A stretch of DNA of 64,000 bases from Zelopaecilomyces penicillatus (taxonomy: Eukaryota; Ascomycota; Sordariomycetes; Hypocreales; Pseudodiploosporaceae). Shown piece by piece: positions 33,565 through 45,662 of the stretch (position 1 is its first letter; each line of letters starts with the position of its first letter). The DNA lies in the NCBI GenBank assembly GCA_005765155.1, contig VCCP01000002.1:6510001-6574000 (forward strand), in the 5' to 3' direction. A program made the position numbers and the translations under genes. Below the pieces are notes generated by a model. The model saw only the letters and a program-made list of their open reading frames with translations. It searched no databases and was not told where the DNA came from.

Positions 33565-36009
33565 TCAACTGCCTCCTTTCGAGGCAAAGTGCTCGGCAAA
33601 CGCGCCGACTGCATAGGCTACTCCGCCAACATAAACCGTTCCCATCACCACCTTGCGAGCAATGCTTCCTTTCTTCTTCTTGGATGATAGTCCTCGCTCA
33701 CCTAGTCCAGTCTGTTCCGAATGTGTAGCGGCGGCGGATGCGGCCCGATTCTTGCGAAAAATCAGCACGTCGCCTCCGCCGGTCAGGATGTCGTAACCCT
33801 GCGCCTGTAATGGCTGGAAATGTGGTAGAAATTTGGATGGATTTGACAATCGGAGCAAGACATCTGCTAGGCCAGGCGATGGGGATGAGTCGTGGACAGG
33901 GGCATTCGTATCGGCCACACTGATAGATTGGGTGGTTGCATCATACGCAAGAACTTTGTATGTCACAGGTTCCACATGCTCTGCATGCTTTGACATGTCG
34001 GCTTTGTGATGTTTGACCCATGTTGGCCATGTCGGGGTACCGCCGCACTCCTCAGTGTAGCTCGTTTCCATTCCCTGTGGTGCTTTCGAGTAAGGATCAT
34101 ATTCAGCCTGCATTCTGGCAGCATTCCCTGACACATGACCGAACGCCATTGTGGACTCATCCCTCGGAAAGCTCTCATCCATGGAACTCGGCTCTACTTC
34201 ATCTCTGTCTGGGGTCTCAGCGGTAGTCGATTGTTGATCAAGAATGGGGTCCATACCACGGTTCAGGGCTCTGTTTATTACCTGGCTTCGGATGTCATCT
34301 GCTGTCAGAGAGTCCATTTGGTCAACGTTGGCAGATTGCTTCACATGGCCGCGGTGATTCCCGGCTGAAACGGCACGTTGCGCCATGGTTTCCATTTTCG
34401 AGTCATAAAACTGCAAACTGGCAGCAACTGGATCCGTTGCATCGGCAAACTGACCACTAGCCTCGTCATGAAGTGACGCCTGATAATCGCCTAGATCCTT
34501 GTATTGCTTGGTTGTCTCTTCAGGATGCATTGGATAGCTCATGCTTGAAGAGTCAAAGCTTTGTGGTTCATAGTTGTCAAGATCCTGGTAACCTTTGGTC
34601 AGCTCCTCTGGATGCACATGTTGTGTTCTCTCAGGCTCCTCATATCCGTTGATGGAATAGCTGCGTAGGTCAGTGTATCGCTTCGAGACTTCCTCGGGAT
34701 GAACTCTCTCCGTTGCAGGCCCGGAATTGGGGAATGCTGAATATTTCGTCAGGTCGCGGTACTTTTTGGAAGCCTCTTCAGGATGGACACGAGGAGTAGC
34801 AGGATCACCATTATCGTATTGATCATACTTTGGCAGATCCTCATAATCCTTTGAGTTTTCTTCTGGAGTGGGCACACGAAGGCCGTCAGGCTCATTCCAT
34901 TTCACAGGCCCGTATTTGTCCAAATCATCATATTCTTCCGCCACATCCTGGCTAGGGACTTCTACCTTGGTTGGCAGAGGCTCTCCTCGCTGAGTGGTAT
35001 CTTTTTGACGTTCTGCATGCGCCATTAAAACAGAGTTTTTGGCGACAAAAGGACGCCCATACAAATCAAGGTCGTCATACTGCTTGGACTTTTCTTCGGG
35101 AGTAAGCCTCCGAAGGCCATCAGGTTCTTGCCAACTAACGGCCTCGTATTGGTCGAGATCTTTATAGTTCTTGGTTGCTTCTTCAGGAGTCATCTCCTGG
35201 AGACCGTCAGGCTCATTCCATCTGACCGACTCGTATTCGTCCAGGTCCTTGTACGATTTAGAGCGCTCTTCGGGGGTGAGAGTTTGCAGCCCGTCAGGTT
35301 CGTTCCAAGATACGGGATTGTATTGACCCAGATCTTTGTACAGCTTTGACCTCTCTTCGGCGGTAAGATCCATCGGAGCATTAGGATTATCCACTGACGT
35401 CGTTGAGTAATCGCCAAGATCCTTGTACTTTTGTGATTGCTCCTCAGGAGTGAGCTTTCTCAGCCCATCGGGCTCATTCCATGAAGCAGGTTGGTACTCG
35501 CCGAGGTCTGTATAGAATTTGGACTTTTCCTCTGACGAAAGCGCAGGTGAGGCATTTGCGTCGTCCACCAAGACGCTAGAATAGTGACTGATTTCTGAAC
35601 TTGACACTTTCCGATTGGTAATGGGGTCAATGTAGGTGCCATTGCCGCTTGTAGACATGGTAGCACGAAGTATATCTTCAGGCTTTGTGTGTTGAGGAGC
35701 ACGGGTCGTGTTGAGATAGCTGCGAATATTGTGCAGAGGCGATCTCCAAACAAATTCGCTGCTAGCCCGGAACAAACTATTGATGGAATCTCGCTCGGCA
35801 TCCTTTGGACTCCTAGCTGAGCCCATGCCAGAGATATCATCGGACCATGACTTGACATCATTCAACTTGGTATATGAAGGGGCTGAATGAAGGTTGGATG
35901 CTTGCACGTTGTGTCTGGACCTGGCAGAAACGAAGGAGCTGTATTGGAGTGCATGGCGGGCAAGCAGTTGCCTCGCTCGGGGCGAAGCGTGAGCTTGTGT
36001 TGTCAACAT
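33565..36009 (-). CDS. Mitochondrial-looking protein with twelve YxDL tandem repeats (function unknown)
   Basis: An 814-residue protein I cannot name. The N-terminus is rich in Arg, Ser and Ala with no acidic residue for about 50 positions (MLTTQAHASPRARQLLARHA), like a mitochondrial presequence. Residues about 157-520 hold twelve degenerate repeats of about 30-40 residues with core PEExxKxYxDLxxY, often followed by NEPDGL (examples FYTDLGEY, KYKDLGDY, LYKDLGQY, EYDDLDKY, GYQDLDNY). A conserved-looking C-terminal part includes YKVLAYD, then FLPHFQPLQAQGYDILTGG. A basic stretch (KKKKGSIARK) and one hydrophobic segment (VVMGTVYVGGVAYAVGAFA) end the protein, suggesting a C-terminal membrane anchor. 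The frame is intact across 2.4 kb. A structural or scaffold role in mitochondria is inference. Confidence 0.85.
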   Translation of the reverse strand: MLTTQAHASPRARQLLARHALQYSSFVSARSRHNVQASNLHSAPSYTKLNDVKSWSDDISGMGSARSPKDAERDSINSLFRASSEFVWRSPLHNIRSYLNTTRAPQHTKPEDILRATMSTSGNGTYIDPITNRKVSSSEISHYSSVLVDDANASPALSSEEKSKFYTDLGEYQPASWNEPDGLRKLTPEEQSQKYKDLGDYSTTSVDNPNAPMDLTAEERSKLYKDLGQYNPVSWNEPDGLQTLTPEERSKSYKDLDEYESVRWNEPDGLQEMTPEEATKNYKDLDQYEAVSWQEPDGLRRLTPEEKSKQYDDLDLYGRPFVAKNSVLMAHAERQKDTTQRGEPLPTKVEVPSQDVAEEYDDLDKYGPVKWNEPDGLRVPTPEENSKDYEDLPKYDQYDNGDPATPRVHPEEASKKYRDLTKYSAFPNSGPATERVHPEEVSKRYTDLRSYSINGYEEPERTQHVHPEELTKGYQDLDNYEPQSFDSSSMSYPMHPEETTKQYKDLGDYQASLHDEASGQFADATDPVAASLQFYDSKMETMAQRAVSAGNHRGHVKQSANVDQMDSLTADDIRSQVINRALNRGMDPILDQQSTTAETPDRDEVEPSSMDESFPRDESTMAFGHVSGNAARMQAEYDPYSKAPQGMETSYTEECGGTPTWPTWVKHHKADMSKHAEHVEPVTYKVLAYDATTQSISVADTNAPVHDSSPSPGLADVLLRLSNPSKFLPHFQPLQAQGYDILTGGGDVLIFRKNRAASAAATHSEQTGLGERGLSSKKKKGSIARKVVMGTVYVGGVAYAVGAFAEHFASKGGS

Positions 36010-38084
36010 TGCGAGATAGAGGGTCCAGCCTACGAAGGCCGGCGGAATTGTTATAGGATCTGAATGAAGTCACGATTAGTTTTGTGTGAATCGGCATTGC
36101 CCGCTGAGAAGACTGGTTCCATGATAGCGAGACAAATGGCAGAATTCATTAAAGTCACTCACCAACACGCGAGTGTCAATCTGGAGGGACCTGGTGGTGT
36201 GTTTTGCTTGTGACATGGAACTCGGACAAGACAGGGTGCGGGGAGGCAGACGACGTCAGAGATGATCGCGTAGAGGTTAGGGAGAGCTGGGCATAAGTTC
36301 AGGCGAGTATATGAAGCTGTGAAAGATACGGAGGAGGAGGAGGGGGAAGGAAGAAGAGTTGAAGACGGGAAGAAAGAGGAAAGATAAGGGGAGAAGAAAT
36401 GGAGCGAGACTCGGTTGTACAGACGTCGTGGTATCGTGAGGAAGCACCCGCTACGTACCTCGCTGAACCCACGCTGAACCACGGCAGCTCAGACAGCCAA
36501 CTCGCCAAGGCTGGCTTGCGGGGTAACGGCCATGGGCCAGGCGGTCGCTTGCCGAGCCCTGCGCTACGGCGTAGTGCACCCACAGTGCAGCGCATAGCAA
36601 GGGCCCTGTGCTTTAGCGGCTCAGCCTGCTGAACGAACACTGTCCCGCTGCCAGGTACCAGACTGATCGGGGGGTCGAGCATCCCCACGCCCCAGCGAAC
36701 CAGGGAACTGTATTTGACTTTGGCTTAAACGCTGGGGATTCAGTTGCTTCTCTGCTATGTTGTTTGCTGCAGTGTCTTTGTGTGTTGTATTTGGCGTCCC
36801 TGGAGAATGGAGTGCTGTGCAATCGCTGCTGCGCAACGCCTGCAGTACTACGTTGTACTTCCACCGCTGTAGGCCAGTGTTGGCTGGTGATGATCAGTAA
36901 GGGCCAGTGCTGTTTTCACGGGCTAACGGAGGCTCCCGTCGTCATACTGATCCAGCAAGCGACGTATCGCAACTAGGGTCTGGTGCGTGAAGCGGGGCCA
37001 TGAAACCGCCGAAAGGAGTCGACTGGCTGCCAGGCATCCGTCGCTGCCAATCAATGGGCCGATCACAATCTGGGGATGTCTCAAAGCAAAGTCACGGGCT
37101 AGTCACGTGTCGCAATGCGGTCGATTGTGAACATGTGCGAGCCACAGTATTTGCCGCATTCCAGAGGATGAGCTTTGCTGGTCTCAACTCCAAGCTCAAA
37201 GACCCTGAACAATTGATGCCACTGCAAAGGCATGAAATCTACAGACAGTGTGATTGGCGCCCGTGACTGCCACAGCCTCGTATCGCCAACCGGGGCGCTG
37301 GTGGAGTGGTTTTTGACACGGACCAAATCCTGGCCTGGTTATCTTGTCCTCTTATCACAAAACAAACCATGGCTGGGTCACAAATCTCACGATAGCAGAA
37401 CCGCCCAACCAGCCGCAGCATTGTGGAGAACAGCATTGGACACAACGTCATGTTGTTGGCCAAAGCTTTCCCAGGCAAGGCGGGAATGCGGCTGAAGCGG
37501 CAGGTGGAGGTTGGTGGTCGGAGGCCTGCCCTGGCGCTGAGGAAACCATTGAAGCTAATCTCGTCTGTGACTTGCGCACCCCAAGTACCTACCCCTACAG
37601 TGGGTATAACTCAGTATTATACTACGTACAGTGAGTGTGCCTGTATTGGCGCTGTGTTCTCTCACTGCCAGTCCACTGTGCTGAACTGAACACACGTTTA
37701 CAAACGGTGATGGGATGATGGAGAGATTCAGTTTGGATAACTTTCATCAAGGAGACAAACGGACCAGCCGTCTGTTTTGAGCCGTGGACCCACCAGCTCG
37801 GATCATCCTCAGGCTGCCGTTCCGGCGTGACTCCTGTTACACTGACATCATGGCGCTGTGAGGTGCCTCTAAAAAGGTAGTGCAAGCGCTGCCAGGCCCT
37901 ACCCTTACGTACAGTAGGTACCTGCCTGCTGAGCCATTTGCGGGCACACTTTTCTCGCCGATCCTCACCACCAAACAATCTCTCGCGACTTTTGCCAGCG
38001 GCCACGGCAGAGGCAAAAGGCAAAAGGCACGGCCCTGCATCGCACTGCGCACCCACGCCGGCCCTCAACAGCACATCTGCAGCC
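36010..38084. other. 2-kb divergent intergenic region
   Basis: It separates the divergent repeat-protein and listerin genes. Parts are GC-rich, with GA-rich stretches around 36326-36400. Short open frames here have no family features. No tRNA, transposon remnant or long repeat was recognised. It should hold both promoters and perhaps untranslated exons. Confidence 0.5.
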
Positions 38085-41000
38085 ATGAAGCCGCGCGCGC
38101 AGCAGACCAAGGCCGCAGCCCGGGCAACCGGCTCCAGCTTCGGCGGTTTCGGCGGCAGCGGCGGTGCGGAGGGGACCGGCTCGCTGTCCTACCTGGCCGA
38201 GCCCCCGTCCTTTAGCGCCGTTGCGGATCCGAACGTGGTTGTGTACCTTAAGAATGTCTTGAAGAAGGACAGCACCACCAAGACCAAGGCCCTGGAGGAC
38301 CTACTTCTCTATGCACAGGCGCATCCCTTTGAAACCGATGGCGGCGTTGAGGAGGCCATTTTGGAAGTCTGGGTAAGTTTCCCGGTTGCTTATTGACGTG
38401 CAGCTGTGCACTCTCATGTTCATGTTCATGTTCATGTTCATTCTCACCCTTACGTATACACCCACTCACCTACCTCATGATGTGTGCGCCAAAGTCAATC
38501 ACGGGAAGAAAGAAAGGAGAAAGACGGGAAAGCTCATGATCTGCATAGGCCCAAATATACCCACGTACTTCAATAGACAACTCTGGCCGGGTTCGTGGAT
38601 TGAGCCACGGCCTGCAGTATGAACTCCTCAAGTCTGCGCGAAAGCGTATGGAGAGACACATTCCCAAGATTGTTGGTGCATGGCTAGCCGGCCTTTTCGA
38701 TCGTGATCGTGCTGCCGCGCGAGCCGCCAGCGATGGTCTCTCCTCAATCCTCACCACCCCAGAAAAGGTCGCCGGGTTCTGGAAAAAGTGCCAGGCCCAG
38801 ATCCTCGACTATGCCATTGACGCCATGAGAGAGACACAAGACACGTTGAGTGATGAGCGTTCTACAACCAAGGAAGATGCTGAAGCCAAATATATACGAG
38901 TGATCACTGCTGGCCTATCCTTGGTTCTTGGCCTTCTCCAGAAACTTGACGACGGCGAGATAAATAAGATGCAATCCAAGTATGATGAGTTCTTCTCGGA
39001 GGAGACCGTGTGGCGAAGCATTACCTTTGGTGAATCCACCGTTCGCAAAACCGTCTGTCAGCTGCTCATCAAATGCATTGATCGCAAGCTTCCATACGCC
39101 GATTCGGTCAACGCCAAGCAGGCCATCGTAACGGGTGGTCTCAAGGTCAATCAATCGGGCTCAGCGCTCGATTATGTGAGGGCATTAAACAGGCTAACAC
39201 AGGCACACCCCGATATATGGACTCCATCGGCAAAAGAGAAGAAAACACCTCTTGCGAGATTACAAATCTTCATCGCCAAGGGATCCCAGGGCTGTCCGGC
39301 AAGGTTCTGGGAGGAGCTGGATCATCTTCTATCCATCTTGCCTGGGGACCAAATACACGAGCTCGATGTGGCATCCAACTTGCTTGCGGCTGTTAAATCG
39401 GGCATCACCAATCGCGAGGAGCCCCGTACCAATACTTCCATGTCGTGGAAATGCTACATTGATGTTGCCAAGCGATCCCTGGCGGTTCTATCTGACGATG
39501 ACAAGCTCTCCTTTACACAGCGGCACCTTTTCCCTCTACTTGAGCAGTTCCTCTTTCTAGTGTCTGAAAAGCCCACAACTATTCCTCTAGGTCCGAATGC
39601 CATGTCCACATTTGTAGAGGCTCATCTCACCATCCTCCAATCCTCCTCGGCTCTTTCTCTGGCGTTGAAAGAAGAGTGGACTCGTCTTGCAACTGTATTT
39701 TGCGCCAAGATTTCTGGTTCTCTTCCTGAAGTATCCAAAGAATATCAGTCATCGCAGGAAAATATCGGTGAGGAAGGTCGGCGATGGTTCAGTCTCGTCG
39801 GTCTTATCCACAAGGAGCTTCTAGGTATCAGTGAAGCGAGCCTCGACCATACCACCGTGCCTTCAAACAAGATTATTACACATTGTCTTGCATTGCTTGA
39901 AAGTCGAAATATGAAGCCCTTTGGAGCTGCCCGAACACTCGAGTATGCGCTGAGCACCTCGGCACATCTTTTCAGTGATGAAGTCGGTCAAAAGGTCTCT
40001 GGCTTTTTGCTTACTGCTGCCGAGGAATCTTTTGAAAAAGTATCGGAAACTGCATCATTACGCCATTTGCTTTCTTGTGTTAACCTCTTAAGCTTCACGC
40101 CATCACAAGCTCAGCGTTATGAAGTGATCTGGAAAGTATGGGTTGAGGCTGCATTGAAACTTGCTGTTGGGCCTCGACGAGCTTCTATACTTGCGTCGCT
40201 CATATCTCATGACGAGGGCTCCAAATTATGCCGGGAGCACCAAAAGCTTCAAGAAGACGTCATTAGTCAAGCTATTGCAACTGCCAAAGGTGATACAGAC
40301 GCCTGGAACTTGCTTGACGCTGCTGTAACCTTTCACGGCTTGTCGGACGATAATTGTCAACTTTTAGTACAGAGTCTAGTCTCAGCGTTGGAGAATGATG
40401 TTCAGCACCGCGAATCTTGCCTCAGAGCGCTGGGGATTGTGGCAAAGGGCAGTCCACACCTTTTTGCTCAAAATGAAGACGTTCACGCCGCTCTAGTAGC
40501 CCAACTTTTAAGTCTTTCTGAGATTGGCGATGGGACAGTTTCTTCCAAGGCCATTGCTTTGCGGTCTCTTCTAGACAATCATGAGCCTGGAAAGTCACCT
40601 TCTATTGGAATCATCCAGTCTAATCTCGAGCGGGCCGGACCACAATCATTAGAGTAAGTGGCCACAATGTCCAGTCTCGTCAAGCAGACAAGCTAACGGG
40701 TTTTTAGGATCCAGACTCTTGTTAAGCAAACTCAGCATGCTATAGAATCCAACTTGCAGCTAGAGGAGTTATTCCCTAATACAAATGTTTGGATGCAAGG
40801 ACTTGCACCCTTTTTGGGGCAGCCCATCAATCCGTCAATATCAATTACCAACAGCCTTGGAGGTGCAGCCTATCTCGGTAAATCCAATTCAGGAGTGCCT
40901 CAAGGCACGGATTTGCGCCTTCCGCGAGACAGGAAAGGCCGTTCCGCACCCTTAAGAATGGCATTGTACGCGGGGCTATTGTTTGAGCAAAACCAGAAGG

Positions 41001-43253
41001 ATGTTCTCAAATTGCCACGACAATTTCAGATCGAGCTCCTATATCTGCAATGCCTTTCAGCACAGCTAGTCACCGATCAGATGACCTCAAGACTGACTCA
41101 CGGTTTGTGGGCGACTCTAGAAAATGAGGAGTCAATGTCGGAGGCTGAAAGCTTAGTCTGCTCCGTGAGGAACTTCATCAAACAGCACTCTCTTGCATCA
41201 ATGTGGTGGGTTAGTACATCCAACGACGAAGCCTCCGAGGTGTTTCGCGGCCTTGTTGATCTCCTGAGGGAGGAGTCAAAGGCTCTAACGCCACAGGGCG
41301 TGTATAGTGCCCGAGCTATCGGCGAAATAGTGCAAACCGTTGCAGAGACGTATGGTCTACCCTCGGGTCTTGACGAAACGTTGATGAAAATTGCTTTGCA
41401 AAAGGCTGCCCCAGAAACAGCACTTTTCGCTGCAGCGTTGGTCTCTGGTTTTGGGCAGACGCTACGGCAATCAAAGCTAGCCAATAATTTTGCCAATCGA
41501 TTGGTCAGTGATGTGGCAGGGGCTTCTCCAGACTCGGAAAAGACAATGATGGTTCTTGTGCTTCTCACATTGTCGGCACAAGTATACGAGCGTGGAGATC
41601 TCCCTGTGGCTAACAACCGCATCGTGTTTGCTGTGAGACAAATCACTTCGTGGTTCGACGAGCCTGAGAAGCTAAGTGCACCTCTTTGTGCCGAAATTTG
41701 TCGAGTCCTCTCGCAACTCTTACCCTGCATGAATGAAGTATTCGGATCTTACTGGGACAAGACGATTCAGTTTTGCATTGACCTCTGGAACAGAGCGAAT
41801 GAGTACCCTCTTTCGGAAGCACTCCCATTCGTTCACTCATCACTTAAGCTCATGAAAGTTCTGGAGACGATGGCGGAGCCAAATGACGATTTACAAGATG
41901 CGATCAGGGAGGCCGCAGCTGAAAAATCAAAGTCCATAATTGAGCTGCTCAAACTGTCGAGAGAGACAGAATCGCAGCCTCTAGAAATTGTAGATTCAAT
42001 TCTCTGTCGCGAAGTAGAAAGTATCTCCATCAGGCAAATTCCCGATGTTGCGGACATCTTTGGATTAATAGGAGCGGACTCTCGCGATATTCAGTCCGCG
42101 GCGTTTAATTTATTGCATAGAGCTATACCAGCGGCGCAAGAGCAGCATTCTATCGATATTTTATTAGACAAGACTGGTAAGCAAGTTCGATTCGATTGTT
42201 AATTATGCATGGAATACTAAAGAAAAAACAGATGCCCGGCTGCCAGATGAATTATTGTCACTGCTCCTCGATGCACCGACCCTGGAGCGATACTCGGATG
42301 ACTTATTGGCACAGTTTCCTGTCCCGATACGCTGCTACTTGTTATCATGGAAATTGGTATTCGATGCGTTCTCTACGTCGTCGTTCAAGATCAGAGGTGA
42401 TTTTACAGAAAACTTAAAGGCGGATGATTGCTTGTCTCCCCTTTTAGATTTCATGTTCGATGTGCTAGGTCACTCAGCAGCCCATGCGTTGAGTCTGGAT
42501 AAGGAAAATCTAGCCTTGGAGCATATTAAGGACTATGACATCAAGCTTGCAGAGTCCGAGTCGGAAGAAAAGAGCATGCAGTGGTTACTCGTGCACTTGT
42601 TCTACCTCACTTTGAAGTACATCCCTGGTCTCTTCAAAGCGTGGTACATCAACTGCCGGAAAAAGCAAACCAGAATTGCTGTCGAGGCTTGGACTTCCAA
42701 ATACTTTTCTCCTCTCATCATCTCTGAAACATTGGATGAGGTACAGGTATGGTCGGACCAACAGGAGTCATCGCCTGACGAGCAGGAGCTCTTGATCAAG
42801 GTTTCAAAAACGGCCAAGGAGGTGATTGCTGGGTATGAGGTGGATGAAGCCCAGGCTTCGATTGTTATCAAGGTCCCCGCCAGCTACCCTATCGAGGCCG
42901 TGACAGTAACTGGTCAGAACCGTGTGGCGGTGAACGAACGCACCTGGCAGAGCTGGATAATGACCACGCAGGGCGTCATCACCTTTTCCAACGGCAGCAT
43001 CATTGACGGACTACAGGTGTTCAAGCGCAACATGGTTGGGGCTCTCAAGGGCCAGAGCGAGTGTGCTATTTGCTACAGCATCATTTCAGCGGACAAGCGC
43101 ATGCCGGACAAGAAGTGTTCGACGTGCAAGAATATGTTCCACAGGACTTGCCTGTACAAGTGGTTCCAGAGCAGTAGCCAGAACACGTGTCCGCTGTGCA
43201 GGAACCCGATTGATTATTTGGGTGCGGATACGGCAAGTAGGAGGGCAAAGTGA
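38085..43253 (+). CDS. ltn1: Listerin E3 ubiquitin ligase (ribosome quality control)
   Basis: A predicted 1,627-residue Ltn1/Rkr1 orthologue, which ubiquitinates nascent chains stalled on 60S ribosomal subunits. Exons: 38085-38372, 38549-40653, 40708-42176, 42232-43253. The first join gives EVW-AQIYPRTSIDNS, the conserved N-terminal region. The central part is a long alpha-helical HEAT/ARM-like repeat region. The C-terminus is a RING-variant finger, CAICYSIIS then CSTCKNMFHRTCLYKWF and CPLC, which binds the E2. The N-terminus is the typical K/R/A/G-rich tail with SFGGFGGSGG. Length is near that of the yeast protein. Intron 1 contains a CATGTT microsatellite. Housekeeping gene, not linked in function to its neighbours. 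Confidence 0.95.
38415..38440. repeat. CATGTT microsatellite in ltn1 intron 1
   Basis: Four tandem copies of CATGTT plus two bases lie within the first intron of ltn1. Confidence 0.9.
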
Positions 43254-43397
43254 ACGGGGTAGTTGTTTACGAGTTGTTATGATATATGATGCTTTAAACA
43301 CACTGCATTACTTGACGCTTGGGTGGATGATTGTAAAAGCAAAGTCTTTTAATAATAAGACAACATGCAAACGGTATAATTAACTGGGCAGTGCCCA

Positions 43398-44810
43398 TTA
43401 ATCTGTAGTATCTGTGAAGCAGGGAAATTTCAATGCCTCTGCGGCAGACGCTCTTGTCCCATCATACTTGACCAAAGCCGCAACCAAGTCCCTCCACACC
43501 GGCTCCACATCTGGCAGAATCTCCTCCCAAGACCGCGGCGGAAACACAGTCCACATCTCAAAGGGCGTAACCTTGAACTCCAATGCCTCAGGCCACGTCT
43601 CTGGCGTCGGCGTCCCCAAGGTCTTAAAGATGCTAAGAATGAGCCCAAGCTGACTGCCATCTTCGTGGGCAGGACGAGACTCAAATAGCAGTAATGGTAG
43701 TGGCTTCTTTCCCGGGACTACCTCCGGGTGGCGGGCCGCTTCGGCAAGCATGACACCGAGACCCCACATGTCGATGGCGGGGGTGTAGGCTTTATTGCCG
43801 AAAAGGACCTCGGGAGCGCGGTAGGCGCCGGTGCCGATGTCGAGAATCTTGCTAGATGCGGGCTCGGTAGCGGTTGAAAGGGATGGGTGCCATGCGGTGC
43901 CGAAGTCTGATAGGTGAGCGGGTCCTGTTGGGGAAGCGAGGAGGATGGCAGAGGGTTTGATGTCTCTGTGGATGATGCCCTGGGAGTGGATAGCCTCGAG
44001 GGCATGTAGCACATCAGAAAAGATGGTGCGCAGCAAGGTGTTTGTCAGTGTGGTTGTAGTTGTAGTTGTGTTGTTCTTATCGAGTAGGTCTTGTAGCGTG
44101 AGGGGTATATACGGAAACACGAGTACCAATCTCTGCTCCTGATCGCGAAACACGTCCAAGAGCGGGATACATGGTGGGTGTAGGGTTCGCAGGATCTTGA
44201 CCTCGCGCTGGGGGTTGTGCGGTTCGAGACTTTGCTGTTGGGGGAGGATGACTTTGAGGGCTTTGTCGCCGGAGCGAAAGACCTGGGAGGTGATGCCTTC
44301 GGAGATGTAAGTGCAGTGTGGGAAGGGTCCTATACGGAGGCCAGGTTCGACCTGGTCTGAGGATGGGTGTTGGAGGTGAAGGGAGGTGGAGGGATGGGAT
44401 TGTGCGGTGCTAGCTTTTTTGCATGCGTCGTCGTATTCTTCCTAGATATACTGAGTTAGATGATCCGCATGATTTGTTGAGAAGAGGGATGCGAGAGGTT
44501 TGAATTTATTGATAAAAAGAAAAGTGAGGGTTTAAAGCCTACCTACCCTGGTTGATGAGTTGTTGTAGGCGGCTTGCTCAATGGTAGAAGCTTCGCTCAT
44601 AGCTTGAGCACCTAGTGCAGCTTGTCTGTGAATTGCAAGTACATGGATATGAGTTAGTTGGAATAGAAATGAGATGGAGTTTTATCATTTTCTAAGTTTG
44701 GCTGGCAATGAAATAGGTGGTTTGCATATAGGGTGAACGTACAGTCTTTGTACAACTTCATAGCGGTCTAGGACGGAGAGTGAAGACTTCCAGGTACTTG
44801 AGGAAGCCAT
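43398..44810 (-). CDS. CDK-like serine/threonine protein kinase (Csk1/CAK-like)
   Basis: A predicted 396-residue protein kinase. Exons: 44810-44743, 44625-44547 and 44441-43398, joining in frame through MASSSTWKSSLSVLD, QAALGAQAMSEAS and EEYDDACKK. Kinase motifs: GxxS-type loop region YISEGITSQVFR, VAIK-type lysine in KALKVIL, helix-C stretch NPQREVKIL, catalytic loop HRDIKPSAILL, DFG in LSDFGTA, and GTGAYRAPEVLFG for the activation segment end. The order and the GTPTPETWPEA segment resemble the CDK family, closest in feel to fission-yeast Csk1-type CDK-activating kinases. A hydroxyl-rich insert (NNTTTTTTTLTN) sits in the N-lobe/hinge region after LQDLLDK. It is convergent with ltn1. The precise subfamily is uncertain. 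Confidence 0.88.
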
Positions 44811-45662
44811 TGAATTGAAGGTGGAGGAATTGAGTGAGTCTAAGTCTGAGTAGAAAGTAAGTAACTCTGCAAACATGTAAAAAATGGACAATGAACGCTC
44901 ACAAGGCAGGTTGTCAGGAGTTATCTGGTAACTTGGACGATGTAACTGTAAAGTCTGCAATAGGCCAAGCAGAGCTGGAGCTATGAGACCAAGCTATGCG
45001 GCCCCACTCATCTCTTATGCTACCTGTAGTGAGTGAGTTAGGTAATAGGTGGCTGGATTTGGCTTGACAGCACCCGAATTGGATGCAAATTGAGTAGCCA
45101 ACAGCATGGTTGATGAACTTATACTTACCTGCCTCAACTTACTCTACCTAGGTACTGACTATAAGGGCCTCGTCATGGTTTCGTGGGATTGGCTAGAGCT
45201 TCAGTAAAGTGAATATAGTGTGGGGCAGGTCTCCGACTCCAGCTTGACAGGGCATTGATGGATGATTGACAGGCAGGGGGCGTCGCTGTGCATTGACTGG
45301 TGCACAGGTACCTTTGCACTAAACCACAGGTGGGTAGGTACCTATAGCACAGTGTACTCCGTACCGCTAAAGCAAAGCCAAGCTCCGAAGCATCCAGCAG
45401 TTCTTCCGTCACCACCACCACTCACTCGCTTCACCCACAACACCCAATCACTCACCACTGCCTTTCCTCCTCCAACCACCAGCCCAAGCCGGAAAAAACA
45501 GCCACCCAGCCAGCCAGACCCAATTCAACGACCTGGCCATGCGCGCTGTTGATTAGCGGAATCCGCCTTTACCTCTGCCCATTTTCTTCTTCTTCTACTC
45601 CTTCTACTGCTACTTCTTCTATTATTCCGCCTCTTCCTCCTTCTCTCATCGCGCAGTCAGTC
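44811..45662. promoter_or_regulatory. Divergent promoter region between kinase and syp1
   Basis: About 850 bases with no supportable gene. CT-rich tracts (TCTTCTTCTTCT at about 45587-45620) lie just upstream of the syp1 ATG. Confidence 0.5.

Noticed and set aside
36299..36688. Minus-strand frame of 129 codons upstream of the repeat-protein gene
   Set aside because: Low-complexity Ser/Pro/Leu sequence in GA-rich promoter DNA with no family pattern.
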